Of a DNA stretch of 64,000 bases, positions 1 through 9,797 are shown piece by piece (positions within the stretch are counted from its first letter, which is position 1; each line of letters starts with the position of its first letter). The position numbers were made by a program, and so were the translations under genes. The notes below the pieces were generated by a model, which ran no database searches, was not told the origin of the DNA, and was given only the letters and a program-made list of their open reading frames with translations. Source of the DNA: Gemmatimonas sp. UBA7669 (GTDB lineage: Bacteria > Gemmatimonadota > Gemmatimonadetes > Gemmatimonadales > Gemmatimonadaceae); contig NZ_DLHL01000011.1 in the NCBI RefSeq assembly GCF_002483225.1, positions 310,001 through 374,000 of the forward strand. Reading direction: 5' to 3'.

Positions 1-3000
1 CTGCGTGACCGAGGTATCGAGCGCCGCCCGCGCCGGCTCCACGGCACGAAAGCGCGTCAGCAATGCGAGGGCCTCAGCCTCACTGGGCGCAGCGCCCAAC
101 AGCAGCATCACTTCCCGCGATTCGCCGGGTGCCAGCTCCAGCACGCAACGCAGAGCGGCGCAGGGATCGAGACCGGCGCCAGTCTGACCGGCCAGCGGCA
201 AGCCATTGGCCAGGATACCCGGCGCCTCCACGGTACCATGACGGCCCAGAAACTCGCGCCGGCTGCCAGTATGCTCGATGACCGGTTCGCTGATGGCGTG
301 AAACGCCGTCCACTTGGCAAACTCCGGATCGAAGGTGTTGCGTGCCAGCACCGCACCGCTGGCGCGATCAAAGGCCGTGTGCACCTGGTGCTGCGTCTGT
401 TCACGCTGCACACCCAGCACCCACTCCACGTACGTGGTCAGCGTAAGGCGCCGCGGCCGATCGGTGATGTTGGTCACGAGCAGTCGGCCCACTTTCACGG
501 CGGTGTCGTCGATCATGCCAAGCGTGTACTGCGTGGCCACACCGTCGCGTACATGATCGAAGGTGGTGCACCCGGTATCGTGCTGCACGTTGTAGGGCGC
601 GGACGAGCGCATGGGGGCGGGGGTGGGGCTCCAGACCGCACCCGAGACCTCATCCCGCAGATACACCACTTCCCCCGGCGGATCGCTCACCGGGTCATTG
701 TGCCAGGGTGTGAGCCGATAGAAGTAGCTGTTGCCGGCCCAGGTGCAGCCACCTCCACGCTCGGTGACCAGGAATCCGCCCTGCGGATTGGCCACCACGT
801 TGGCCCACGGAGCCGGTGGCAGCGTATCCCCGTGCACCTGGATGGCAAAGGCGCCGGTCGATGTCAGGGCGCCGAATCCGTTGGGGAAGGATTGGTGTGG
901 AAGGACCGACGCATCGGGCGGCGCGTTGCCGCGCGCCGGCGATGGACGGGGCGTGGGTGCGCGCACGCCAAGCGCGCGCGGAATCACCGTGACGGCAGTG
1001 GACGCCGATGTAGGCGGGGCCGCCGCCGCGAGGATGCGGCTGAGTGCGCGCCCATCGCACGACAACTGCAGGCGCGCGGTGGTGCGCAACATGAGTAGCG
1101 TGTCGGCGCTGAGCAGGTCTCGACGACGCACGAACACCCCGCCTGGACGCTCCAGCAACCCGGAGTCACTCACCGCATGTGCCGCGGCGGCGATGCGATC
1201 TGCGAGGTCCTGCAGATAACTGGGCGCCCGTTCATCGAGAATGACGAGATCGATCAGCAGGCCACGCCGATGCAGGAACCGATGGGCGGCCAGCAGTTCG
1301 CGCAGCGTGGGCAGTCCATCCGCGCTGTCGATAGTGGCCAGCAAAATGGCGCGGTCACCCGACACGCCCGCACTCCACAAGAGCGACTGCGAACCCCGAT
1401 TGCGACGCAGGTCGGCCTGCGAGGCGCGCAGCACGGGATGCCCGAACAGCATCGCACTGCCGAGCTCCTGGAACACTGCGGCATCGGCGGGCGTGAGGCC
1501 CAGTTCGCGCAGCTCCACCTGACTCGAGATCCACGCCAGATCGAGCGCGCGCTGCGCTGCGTGCGGATCGCGATAGCGGTCGGCCAAGGCAAAGGCGCGC
1601 TCGCGGCTATCGCCCACCAGACTGGTGTAGGCCACCGAGGCCACCTGCCCGGGTTCGAGGCGCAGGCGCGTGCGCAGCGCAAAGATGGGATCAAGCACCG
1701 CGCCGGTCGTGCCGGAGAGGGGGCCGTCCACCTCGAGCGCGAGTGGATTCCGCGTGGAGCGGCCGCGCCCAAGGAATCGGGCGCGATCGGTTTCACAGCT
1801 GACGTCCCCCACACGCTCGCGGTCCGTTGCCACCACATGTACAAACCACCGTGGCGGCTCCAGCGCGGAGCGCGGGCGACGGGTGGCCGTGATGGCTCCG
1901 CACCACGCATGCCACGCGGTCTCCACGAACAGGTTGCCGAAGGCCGGGTGCGCGCGATCGGCGTCAGCCGAAGCCAGTACCACTTCGCCGTAACTCGTGA
2001 GTTCCACTTCGCGCGGACTGCGGCCGGTGTTGGTGAGCGTGATGCGCCGCACCTCAGCCGCGTCCTGCGGCACCACCGCAATCTCCGTCCGTGTGTCGAT
2101 GGCCCCGTCTCGTCGCTCGAAGGTCACCCGATCGGTGGCAAACCACGCATGCCAGCGATCGGCGGGCGCACACACCGGCTGGTGTGCCGTGGACCACGTG
2201 CGATCGGTGGTCAGATCTTTCACATAACAGAACTGGCCACTGACATCCCGCGTCCCGTCTGCCTGCCAGCGGTTGACCGCGAGGCCGTCGTGATGACTGT
2301 ATCCCGCACCGCTGGTCGTGAGCATGACGGTGTAGGGCTGATGTCCGAGAATGGCCAGATGAGGGGTGGCGGTATCGGGGGAGTCGAATTCGCGCACCAC
2401 CGGACGGTCGAGGTCCGCCGCCGGCAGCCCGTCATCAGGCCGTGACGCCCGCGGCGTCTGCACTACCACTTCACGCGGCACGCGCTCGTGCAGCAGAAAC
2501 TCCACCGAACGCATCAGCGGGTCGTCATGGAAACGTTGCTGCCACACCGAGTCCCGCAGCACGTTGGTGAACGCGACAAGGCTCATGCCGATATGGTGCG
2601 CCATGTAGTTGTGCACGACCGCGTGGCGTTGTCCGGCGGCTGGCCGCGTGTAGTCCACCGCGTCGCGAAACCCGTAGGGCCCGAGGGCTCCCAGCGTCTC
2701 CAGACGGGTCAGATTTTCCAGGGCCTCAGTGGGATCGAGCATCATGGCCAGCACCGACGCGTACGGCGCCACCACCAGATCGCGATCCAGTCCCCGCTTG
2801 AGTGCGAGATCCGGCACGCCGAATGCACGATACTGATACGTGCGATGACGATCGCGCACGTTGTGGGCACTCTCACTCATGCCCCAGGGAACGCCACGGG
2901 TTCTGCCATCGGCCATCTGGCGGATGAGCGCGCCCTCGTAGGTCTGCGCGAGCACGGTGCCCGGCAGCGCACGCATGACCAGCAGCGGCATGAGATACTC

Positions 3001-6000
3001 GAACATGCTGCCCGTCCACGACGCCAGGGCCGGAGCGCCAGCCGTCCAGGTGAGACGGCGACCCAACCGGAACCAGTGCTCCACCGGCGCGTCATGCTTG
3101 GCAATGGCCACGAAGCTTGCCAGACGCGCCTCCGAAGCCAGCAGATCATAGTGCGACGCATCAAGCACCCCCGTGTCGGCGGCGGCACCGATGGCGAAAA
3201 GGCGCAGCCTCGCGTCGAAGAGGAAGTCGAACTCCATCGCCGTCACGTCATCGCGTGCGAAGTCGGCCAGGACCAGCAAACGCTCGCGCAGCGCCTCATC
3301 CACGTCGGCTTCACGGGCCATGCCGAGACAGGCCTGACGCAACGCCAGCAGATGGCCGGCGAGGTTGCCGCTGTCCACGGTGGAGATGTAGGCCGGCTCC
3401 AGCACCGAGAGATCACGCAGATCGTACCAGTTCAGGTAGTGACCGCGTTGACGCTGAAGACGCGCCATGGTCGCCATGGTGCGCTCCAGTCGACCGGTCA
3501 TGTCTTCGCGTGTGATGAAGCCGAGATCCTGCGCGCTGACAATGGCCAGCAGATGCAGCCCCATGTTGGTGGGGGAGGTGCGCATGGCCACCACCTGTTC
3601 CGGATCGTCCTGCATGTTGTCCGGCACCAGCCAATGCGTCTCGGCGCTCACGAAGTGTTCGAAGAAAGCCCAGTGCATGCGGGCATACTGCAGGGCACGC
3701 TCGCGTCCGTGCGCGCTGAGCGGACGATCGCGTGAGGTGCCAGGCGCGTCGAGCAGAGCCAGCACCCGCGCAGCGAGGCCGCGCCGCGCCGGCACCGGCT
3801 TCGCGTCGACGACGCGCTCACTTTCCGAGGCCGATTGCCATTCGAGCAGATGGCGATGCGAAACGAAGACCCGCCAGAGCGTCCGGGCAATGGCATCGGC
3901 CGACAACCAGGCTTGATGCGGCAGCAGCACCAGCGTGAGCAACACCTGCTGCGCGCTGGCGCGGGCATCGCGCGCGACAGCCGCGTAGTAGGCGCGCCAG
4001 GACTTGCCCCATGGTGGGCGTACGAGCGCAAAGAGCAGCGACATGATCCAGGGTGCCGCCACCGCCGCCAACGCCAGCGTGGCCCAGCGCAGTGACGACC
4101 CGGGTACCAGCAGCAAACCACCAAGCAGGAAGGCCAGCTGCCCCAGTTCCACGAGACTGCGCCGCAGGTTGTCGAGAATCTTCCAGCGCGACACCAGGGA
4201 GAGCCGATTGCGTTCGGGACCGTCGGGACCTGGCACCGTGCGTGTGAGCCACGGCAGCAGCTGCCAGTCGCCGCGAATCCAGCGATGCTTGCGTCGGGCA
4301 TAGGTCGCATACCGACTGGGATAGTCGTCGTAGACCACGACATCGGTCACCAGGCCGGCGCGCGCGTAGTTGCCCTCGATGAGATCGTGCGAGAGGAGAG
4401 TGTTCTCGGGAAAGCGACCGCGCGTGGCACGCTCGAACACCGCCACGTCGTAGATGCCCTTGCCGGTGAAACTGCCCTCATCAAAGAGGTCCTGGTACAC
4501 ATCCGACACGGCCGTGGTGTAGGGGTCCACCCCCGGCTCGCCCGAATGAATGGCTGCGAAGCGCGAGCGGTGCGCGCTGGGCAACGACACGCCGACACGC
4601 GGCTGCAGGATGCCGTGACCCTTCACCACCCGGCCGCGGTCGGCGTCATACACCGCGCGGTTGAGCGGATGGGCCATCGCTCCCACGAGCAATGGCGCGG
4701 CCTCCGGCGGTAGCACGGTGTCGGCGTCGAGCGTGATGACGTAGCGCACATGGCGTAGTACAGCTGAATCGCCCACCATGACCGTGAAACCGTCTCGCGC
4801 ACCGCTGAGCACGAAGCGGTTGAACTCCTCCAGCTTGCCCCGCTTGCGTTCCCAGCCCATCCAGACGCCCTCGGCGGCGTTCCAGCGGCGCGGTCGATGT
4901 ATGAGATGAAAGGCGTCGTCGACCTCGGCCGCATATCGCACATTGAGGGCGCTCACACCGTCCACCGCTGCACGGAGGATGTCGGCATCGGCCGGCGTGT
5001 GTTCGGTGGCGGCATCAGTGAAGTCGCTCAACACGGCGAAGTGCAGATGCGGCTGCCGATTGGCGAGGTACTGCACCTCGAGGTTCGACAGGATGTCCTG
5101 TACCTGCTCGACCGAGTCGAACAGCGTGGGCATGACAACTGCCGTCCGGCATGCCGCGGGCACTCCGTGCGTGAGCAGATCGAGTTTGGGCAGGCGTCGC
5201 GGCGGCAGCATGGCACTGAGCAGGCGATTGACCACGTGCACAGCGATGTCGCTGGCCGGCAGCAGCGCCAGCAACAGCACGAAGGGCCAGGCGCGACGTG
5301 CCTCCGGCCCCGCCATCCACAGCACCAGCGTCAGCGCCACACCAGTAGCTGCCAGCACGCCACCCACGAACACCACGTTCGGGTGACGGAGAATCCATCG
5401 TCGGATCGCGTCCCACGTGCTCACCCGACAGCCGGTGTGGTGCTCGAGTTCGAGGAGGCCATCATCCACCAGCCAGTAGCCTACATGGCCCTGACGTCCG
5501 TCTCCGTTACGGGCACGCCGCAACACTTCGGCCGCCACATCGGTCTCACTCCAACCGCTCTGTCTGGCCACGCGCTCCACCACATGCCGATAGGCGTCAC
5601 GCGACTCGAATGTCATCCGGCCATACGCGTTCTCGTGATCGGCACGCAATACGGCGTCCACCCGACTCTGCCGCTCCACCAGAAGACGCCAGTCGAGACG
5701 GCCGACGACACGCAGGCTGGTGATGCTGTTGGCCATCACGACCTGGGTGAGCGCCAGACGCTGCGTGGCGCGCGCGGTGGCGTCCTCTGCGCTCAGCGCC
5801 TCTTCGGCAATCCAGTGTTGCAGCCGGACAACCGCGGGCAGTGCGCCGCCCTCGATGCGCAGGCGGTGCAGGAAGCGCGCAACGAACGTGTCGGTGAGTG
5901 CCGGCGGATCGGCCGTGAAGCGTTCGAGTGCGAGTTCCATCGCGGCTCGCCCCTCGGCGGCAGCGATGGTGATGTGAGCGGCCGCTTCGTCAGCCCGCGC

Positions 6001-6585
6001 CACCTCCGCCAGTCGCTGCGTGGTTCGCAGACTCATGCGACGCACATTCTCGATCAATCCCAGCCGCAACATGGCGGGTACGGCCCACAACTCGCCAAGC
6101 GTCAGTCCGGCGCCATCCTGGAAGGCCGAGAGAAAGTTCTCGAGGTTTGCCTCGTCGATGCGCCCTTCGCTGTGCGAGATGAGCGTAATGGCCAGCTCGT
6201 ACACGCGCGGATAGTCGGCCAGGGGACCGGTCGCCAGTTCCGGCAACTCCCGATAGTAGCGACGCGGCAGACTCGCACGCACTTCGTGAATGTGCTCTTC
6301 GATGACATGGTAGTTGTCGAGCAGCCATTCACCAGCCGGTCCCACGTCATTGCGCGCATCGCTCGGCGTGTCTCGCTGCGCATCGTTGTGTGCCAGCAGA
6401 CTGCCGTAGGCCATCGCCAGCAGTCGCCGCGTGTCCTCCAGTCGAGCCAGCAGCGGGGCGTGTGTCGCGCGCGGCCGATCGGCAATCTGTTGACCGGTCG
6501 CCAGATCGCGGGCGCGTTCCGCCAGATGCTCCGGGCCGAGGAGTTCGCCGCGGATGGGACCGGCGAGCATATCCTCACCGACCAT
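1..6585 (-). CDS. ndvB: Cyclic beta-1,2-glucan synthase, NdvB/ChvB type (partial, runs off left edge)
   Basis: Giant inner-membrane enzyme expected to polymerise and cyclise beta-1,2-glucan for the periplasm. The frame is open from a stop at 6706-6708 to the left edge, giving about 2195 codons; the family is usually about 2800 aa, so the C-terminal phosphorylase-like part lies outside. Seen in order: RGELLGPEHL at residues 12-21; membrane segments about 395-450; a GT84-like domain with LDADTVLP near 618 and RRKHRWIRGDWQ near 765; a second membrane cluster about 785-880; a glucoamylase-like domain with SESAHNVRDRHRTY near 1235; then GT36-type beta-sandwich sequence to the edge. ATG at 6585 is preferred because family homology begins just after it; an in-frame GTG at 6636 is possible. 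No frameshift is visible. The order of domains is known for the family; substrate is inferred. Confidence 0.93.
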   Translation of the reverse strand, partial: MVGEDMLAGPIRGELLGPEHLAERARDLATGQQIADRPRATHAPLLARLEDTRRLLAMAYGSLLAHNDAQRDTPSDARNDVGPAGEWLLDNYHVIEEHIHEVRASLPRRYYRELPELATGPLADYPRVYELAITLISHSEGRIDEANLENFLSAFQDGAGLTLGELWAVPAMLRLGLIENVRRMSLRTTQRLAEVARADEAAAHITIAAAEGRAAMELALERFTADPPALTDTFVARFLHRLRIEGGALPAVVRLQHWIAEEALSAEDATARATQRLALTQVVMANSITSLRVVGRLDWRLLVERQSRVDAVLRADHENAYGRMTFESRDAYRHVVERVARQSGWSETDVAAEVLRRARNGDGRQGHVGYWLVDDGLLELEHHTGCRVSTWDAIRRWILRHPNVVFVGGVLAATGVALTLVLWMAGPEARRAWPFVLLLALLPASDIAVHVVNRLLSAMLPPRRLPKLDLLTHGVPAACRTAVVMPTLFDSVEQVQDILSNLEVQYLANRQPHLHFAVLSDFTDAATEHTPADADILRAAVDGVSALNVRYAAEVDDAFHLIHRPRRWNAAEGVWMGWERKRGKLEEFNRFVLSGARDGFTVMVGDSAVLRHVRYVITLDADTVLPPEAAPLLVGAMAHPLNRAVYDADRGRVVKGHGILQPRVGVSLPSAHRSRFAAIHSGEPGVDPYTTAVSDVYQDLFDEGSFTGKGIYDVAVFERATRGRFPENTLLSHDLIEGNYARAGLVTDVVVYDDYPSRYATYARRKHRWIRGDWQLLPWLTRTVPGPDGPERNRLSLVSRWKILDNLRRSLVELGQLAFLLGGLLLVPGSSLRWATLALAAVAAPWIMSLLFALVRPPWGKSWRAYYAAVARDARASAQQVLLTLVLLPHQAWLSADAIARTLWRVFVSHRHLLEWQSASESERVVDAKPVPARRGLAARVLALLDAPGTSRDRPLSAHGRERALQYARMHWAFFEHFVSAETHWLVPDNMQDDPEQVVAMRTSPTNMGLHLLAIVSAQDLGFITREDMTGRLERTMATMARLQRQRGHYLNWYDLRDLSVLEPAYISTVDSGNLAGHLLALRQACLGMAREADVDEALRERLLVLADFARDDVTAMEFDFLFDARLRLFAIGAAADTGVLDASHYDLLASEARLASFVAIAKHDAPVEHWFRLGRRLTWTAGAPALASWTGSMFEYLMPLLVMRALPGTVLAQTYEGALIRQMADGRTRGVPWGMSESAHNVRDRHRTYQYRAFGVPDLALKRGLDRDLVVAPYASVLAMMLDPTEALENLTRLETLGALGPYGFRDAVDYTRPAAGQRHAVVHNYMAHHIGMSLVAFTNVLRDSVWQQRFHDDPLMRSVEFLLHERVPREVVVQTPRASRPDDGLPAADLDRPVVREFDSPDTATPHLAILGHQPYTVMLTTSGAGYSHHDGLAVNRWQADGTRDVSGQFCYVKDLTTDRTWSTAHQPVCAPADRWHAWFATDRVTFERRDGAIDTRTEIAVVPQDAAEVRRITLTNTGRSPREVELTSYGEVVLASADADRAHPAFGNLFVETAWHAWCGAITATRRPRSALEPPRWFVHVVATDRERVGDVSCETDRARFLGRGRSTRNPLALEVDGPLSGTTGAVLDPIFALRTRLRLEPGQVASVAYTSLVGDSRERAFALADRYRDPHAAQRALDLAWISSQVELRELGLTPADAAVFQELGSAMLFGHPVLRASQADLRRNRGSQSLLWSAGVSGDRAILLATIDSADGLPTLRELLAAHRFLHRRGLLIDLVILDERAPSYLQDLADRIAAAAHAVSDSGLLERPGGVFVRRRDLLSADTLLMLRTTARLQLSCDGRALSRILAAAAPPTSASTAVTVIPRALGVRAPTPRPSPARGNAPPDASVLPHQSFPNGFGALTSTGAFAIQVHGDTLPPAPWANVVANPQGGFLVTERGGGCTWAGNSYFYRLTPWHNDPVSDPPGEVVYLRDEVSGAVWSPTPAPMRSSAPYNVQHDTGCTTFDHVRDGVATQYTLGMIDDTAVKVGRLLVTNITDRPRRLTLTTYVEWVLGVQREQTQHQVHTAFDRASGAVLARNTFDPEFAKWTAFHAISEPVIEHTGSRREFLGRHGTVEAPGILANGLPLAGQTGAGLDPCAALRCVLELAPGESREVMLLLGAAPSEAEALALLTRFRAVEPARAALDTSVTQ

Positions 6586-6738
6586 GGTTCGGCGCGACAG
6601 GCGCCAGAAACGGAAGTCCGACGTGTTGAAGAACACGATGAGACGATACCAACGGCACGAGGCAGTACATCTGTCGCCCCTGTGCCAAGCGGGGATACCC
6701 GTAATCTAACCCGGGTAGCCCCGCCAAATCGTCTGTCC

Positions 6739-8853
6739 TCAGCGACCGCGTCGCACGCCCACCAGAAGGCGCGTGCTGTTGAAGAGGTTGATGCCTTGCA
6801 CTTCCACGTTCACCAAGAGCGGACTGCGGGAGGTGCTGCGCACTGGAAAACTGGAACCCACCGCGGTGTTGAGGCCGAGGACGGTGGGTGAATAGATGCC
6901 GCCACCAAGCGTGAGGTAGGGTCGCACACTGCGCATGCCGCCGAGCGCGGCGAGTTCATACTGCGCGTTCGCGAAGGCCAGCAGCGAGACATCCCCTCCG
7001 CCGATGCCCACCGCCAACTCCGGCATGAAGTGCCAGCCGCTGTTGCGGCGTACCGGGCCAAGATCGGCACGTGAACCGATCACGAACTGCCCATCTCCGT
7101 CATCGAAGGCAAGTCCGATGTAGGGACGCAGGTCACTGGCGCGTGTTTGCTGAAGGCGTTGGAACACCGGCGTGTTGTCCCGCTCAGGTGTCGTAGCGGC
7201 TGGCAACAGGACCACTGGAGGCGCGGCCGCAGGCGGGACGGCAGGCGTCACCGGAGCCGGCACGGCTGCCGGTACTGCTCGCTGCAACGCGTCGATGCGG
7301 GCTGAAAGACGTCGTTCGATCTCGCGAAGTTCTGCGGTGATATCCGGACCAGGCGGTGTGACCTGGGGCCGCATCACCGAATCCTGACGCATCTGCATGG
7401 AGTCCATTCGACGTTCCATGATGCTGTCCCGACCATCACGGCGCGGCGGATAGCCGTAGCGCAGAATGACTTCGCCCTGCACGGGGACGGGCACGGTGAT
7501 CCAGCGCCCCTCGGCATCCATGCGACGCATGGGAGCCATGCGATCGTTCCGCGCGCTCGAGTCGCGCATCGCACGCAGACTGTCACGCGTGGCCTGCAAT
7601 GAGTCACGGGTGGCGGGAAGAGCACGCGGCGGCTGTGCGCGCGGCATGGTGGACCGATTGCGTGTCGACGCGACAACACGTTCATCCTTGTCCGGGAGCG
7701 AACGCCCACCCAGGCTGATGGTGAAGCCGGCCGTCAGCATGGTGTTGTGCGTGAGGTCGCCGGTGCTGGCCACCTCGTCCAGATCGTCATCGAGCGTCAT
7801 GATGTAGTCGCGGATGGCTCCGTTCACCCGGATGCGATCGGTCAGCCGAAAGCTTGCGCCACCGCCGAGGATGAACGCGGTCTTGTCGGCACGGGACAAC
7901 CCCAAGGAATCCGCGAAGTTGTCCTTGTAGTCGATCTGTCCTGCGCCCACCACCAGATATGGCGAGAGGCCAGCGCCCGTGGAGAGCGTGAACTGGGCCT
8001 CGCCACCGTAGCCGGCCACAGGTGCTGGTCCGTCACGGTCGTCGTTCACCCCGCGCCAGTAGAAGCCACGGATGCCAAAGACCTGGGAGAAATCGATACC
8101 AGCGCGCACACCGGCCACCTCGAGGTTCGGCAAGCGATGGCCGCCGTCATAGCGCAGTCGACCCACGAACGGTTCGATCGGTGCACTGGAGCCGCTCAAC
8201 CCACCGGTGTTGACTTCGTCTTCCCGCATGGTGCTGAGCGGAATGGTCACCGCGGCGCCGTATACGAGGTTGCGCAGCGTGGTGAGACTGGCGTCAGTGC
8301 TGGTATCGGGTCCGAACAACGTGCGTGGATTCATGCGGAAGCCCATCTGCTCCGCATAGATCTCCGCATTGAGTCCGGCGAATCCGAATCGCACGCCACC
8401 GCCGGCACTCACCGTGATGCGATCCTGCCGGGCAGCGGAATCGGGTTCGAAGCGTAGCACGCCGGCGCCAACGCGGGCGAAGGGTACGAATGCGGCATCA
8501 CCGAGATTGAACTGCACGGTGCTGCCGTAGTGCTTTACATCAACCGAACGGCCGGTCGCGAGCGGACCGAACACCGAGTTGGCGCGTGCCGAGTCGACGG
8601 CGAGACCGTCACGCTGAAAGTAGAAGGGCTGCAGCTCGACCCATTTGCCGAAGCGCAGCGCCACCCGACCGCCGTACAGATAGTCATCGCGCAGCGGGAA
8701 CGCATCCGCCCACTGGATGCGCTGCGCCGTGGGGAGAATGGACACGCCAACCTGTTGCGCGGGCAGCGCTTGACTGCCCATTACGGTGAGCGCGGACAGC
8801 AGTGCGACGCGCCGACTGCGCGTGGCACGTCGGAACCTGTGCGCATTGAACAT
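6739..8853 (-). CDS. Outer-membrane protein with two beta-barrel-like regions joined by a charged linker
   Basis: Secreted or outer-membrane protein of about 704 aa, no enzyme motif. The ATG at 8853 was chosen because it directly precedes a signal peptide (basic MFNAHRFRRATRSRR, hydrophobic run, ALPAQQ), although the frame opens 15 codons earlier. Residues about 25-385 show alternating beta strands typical of an OmpW/OmpA-like barrel. Residues about 390-500 are rich in RDS and MRRMDS repeats. A short coiled coil (ELREIERRLSARIDALQ) lies near 505-520, followed by an Ala/Pro stretch. A second strand-rich domain starts at LRPYIGLAFDDGDG near 574 and ends with GVRRGR. It lies 150 bp upstream of the glucan synthase on the same strand, so shared transcription is possible. 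Function unknown. Confidence 0.8.
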   Translation of the reverse strand: MFNAHRFRRATRSRRVALLSALTVMGSQALPAQQVGVSILPTAQRIQWADAFPLRDDYLYGGRVALRFGKWVELQPFYFQRDGLAVDSARANSVFGPLATGRSVDVKHYGSTVQFNLGDAAFVPFARVGAGVLRFEPDSAARQDRITVSAGGGVRFGFAGLNAEIYAEQMGFRMNPRTLFGPDTSTDASLTTLRNLVYGAAVTIPLSTMREDEVNTGGLSGSSAPIEPFVGRLRYDGGHRLPNLEVAGVRAGIDFSQVFGIRGFYWRGVNDDRDGPAPVAGYGGEAQFTLSTGAGLSPYLVVGAGQIDYKDNFADSLGLSRADKTAFILGGGASFRLTDRIRVNGAIRDYIMTLDDDLDEVASTGDLTHNTMLTAGFTISLGGRSLPDKDERVVASTRNRSTMPRAQPPRALPATRDSLQATRDSLRAMRDSSARNDRMAPMRRMDAEGRWITVPVPVQGEVILRYGYPPRRDGRDSIMERRMDSMQMRQDSVMRPQVTPPGPDITAELREIERRLSARIDALQRAVPAAVPAPVTPAVPPAAAPPVVLLPAATTPERDNTPVFQRLQQTRASDLRPYIGLAFDDGDGQFVIGSRADLGPVRRNSGWHFMPELAVGIGGGDVSLLAFANAQYELAALGGMRSVRPYLTLGGGIYSPTVLGLNTAVGSSFPVRSTSRSPLLVNVEVQGINLFNSTRLLVGVRRGR

Positions 8854-9098
8854 GAGAGCACCGATGGTTTGGGAGGCAGCAGCGCGGTGCATCGGCAAAT
8901 GGGTCGGCGCATGAGGTCGCCTGTTTGCCGTGCCGTTGCGCGGTACCGATCAACCGCCGGTATCTCGCCGCTTCTGCGGGGATGCGCACACGCGTCCAGC
9001 GTGCGTCTGCATGACCATCTGCATGATGGGCCCTCGGCGATGGCGGCGCATGGCTCCAAGGATGGAGGCGGGGCGGACCCATCCATCACATCGTGCCG

Positions 9099-9797
9099 CT
9101 ATCCCAGGCGCTCCCGCAGCTGCTCCACGCGCGATCGGCCAACCGGCACAGCAAGGCCGTGGCGCAGGTACAGGGTATACCGGCTCCCGCTCTGCACCTC
9201 AAGACGATCCGCGTAAACAAGATTGACGAGATGGGATCGATGCACCCGATGAAACGATGCCGGGAGCAGCGATTCGAGCCGGTCAAGCGACTTGTCATGC
9301 AGCAGGCGTCGTCCATCACGGAGTTGCAGCAGACTGTAGTCACCGTCGGCCGTGATGCAACAGACATCCGCGACGTCGACGAACTGCACATTCGCACCGC
9401 GCCACACGCCGAGATGACGAAGCGCGCGCGTGGACATCCCTTGCCCTCGGGCGCGATCGAGCGCCTGCTGCAGGCGTTCACGGGTGAAGGGCTTGGGCAC
9501 AAAGTCCACCACCCCGTGCGAAAAGGCTTCAAGTGCGCGCTCCGTGTACGCTGAGATCACGATGGTGTGGAAGGCGCAGGCTGCAGCCTGCTGCAGCACG
9601 GCAAAGCCGTTCTCTCCCCGCAGATTGAGATCGAGCAGCAGCACATCAATGGGGCGCGCTCGCAGCAAGTCGGCGGCGTCCTCTACACGGTCTGCCGTAT
9701 GAATGCGGGCTCCTTTGCCCAGTATCTCGCGGCACAGGCGCTCCAGCCGCTGTCGGACGAGGGGCTCGTCTTCGACAATGAGTAAACGCTCACTCAT
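9099..9797 (-). CDS. LytTR-family response regulator
   Basis: Cytoplasmic response regulator of 232 aa. Receiver domain at residues 1-120: acidic pair in VEDEP, phospho-acceptor Asp in DVLLLDLNL, Lys in FVPKPF. LytTR DNA-binding domain from about 135 to the end, with the typical RVHRSHLVNL segment. The start at 9797 is fixed by an ATGA overlap with the upstream kinase gene (stop 9794-9796), which implies translational coupling; a longer open frame upstream encodes only kinase-overlap sequence. Partner of the LytS-type kinase ending at 9794. LytTR regulators generally bind paired direct repeats; none was searched for systematically here. Confidence 0.92.
   Translation of the reverse strand: MSERLLIVEDEPLVRQRLERLCREILGKGARIHTADRVEDAADLLRARPIDVLLLDLNLRGENGFAVLQQAAACAFHTIVISAYTERALEAFSHGVVDFVPKPFTRERLQQALDRARGQGMSTRALRHLGVWRGANVQFVDVADVCCITADGDYSLLQLRDGRRLLHDKSLDRLESLLPASFHRVHRSHLVNLVYADRLEVQSGSRYTLYLRHGLAVPVGRSRVEQLRERLG

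Noticed and set aside
4897..6891. Long plus-strand open frame opposite the glucan synthase (also 1177-2445 and 2488-3735)
   Set aside because: Codon-aligned antisense of a real gene in GC-rich DNA; the translation is His/Arg-rich with no family, while the minus strand reads NdvB.
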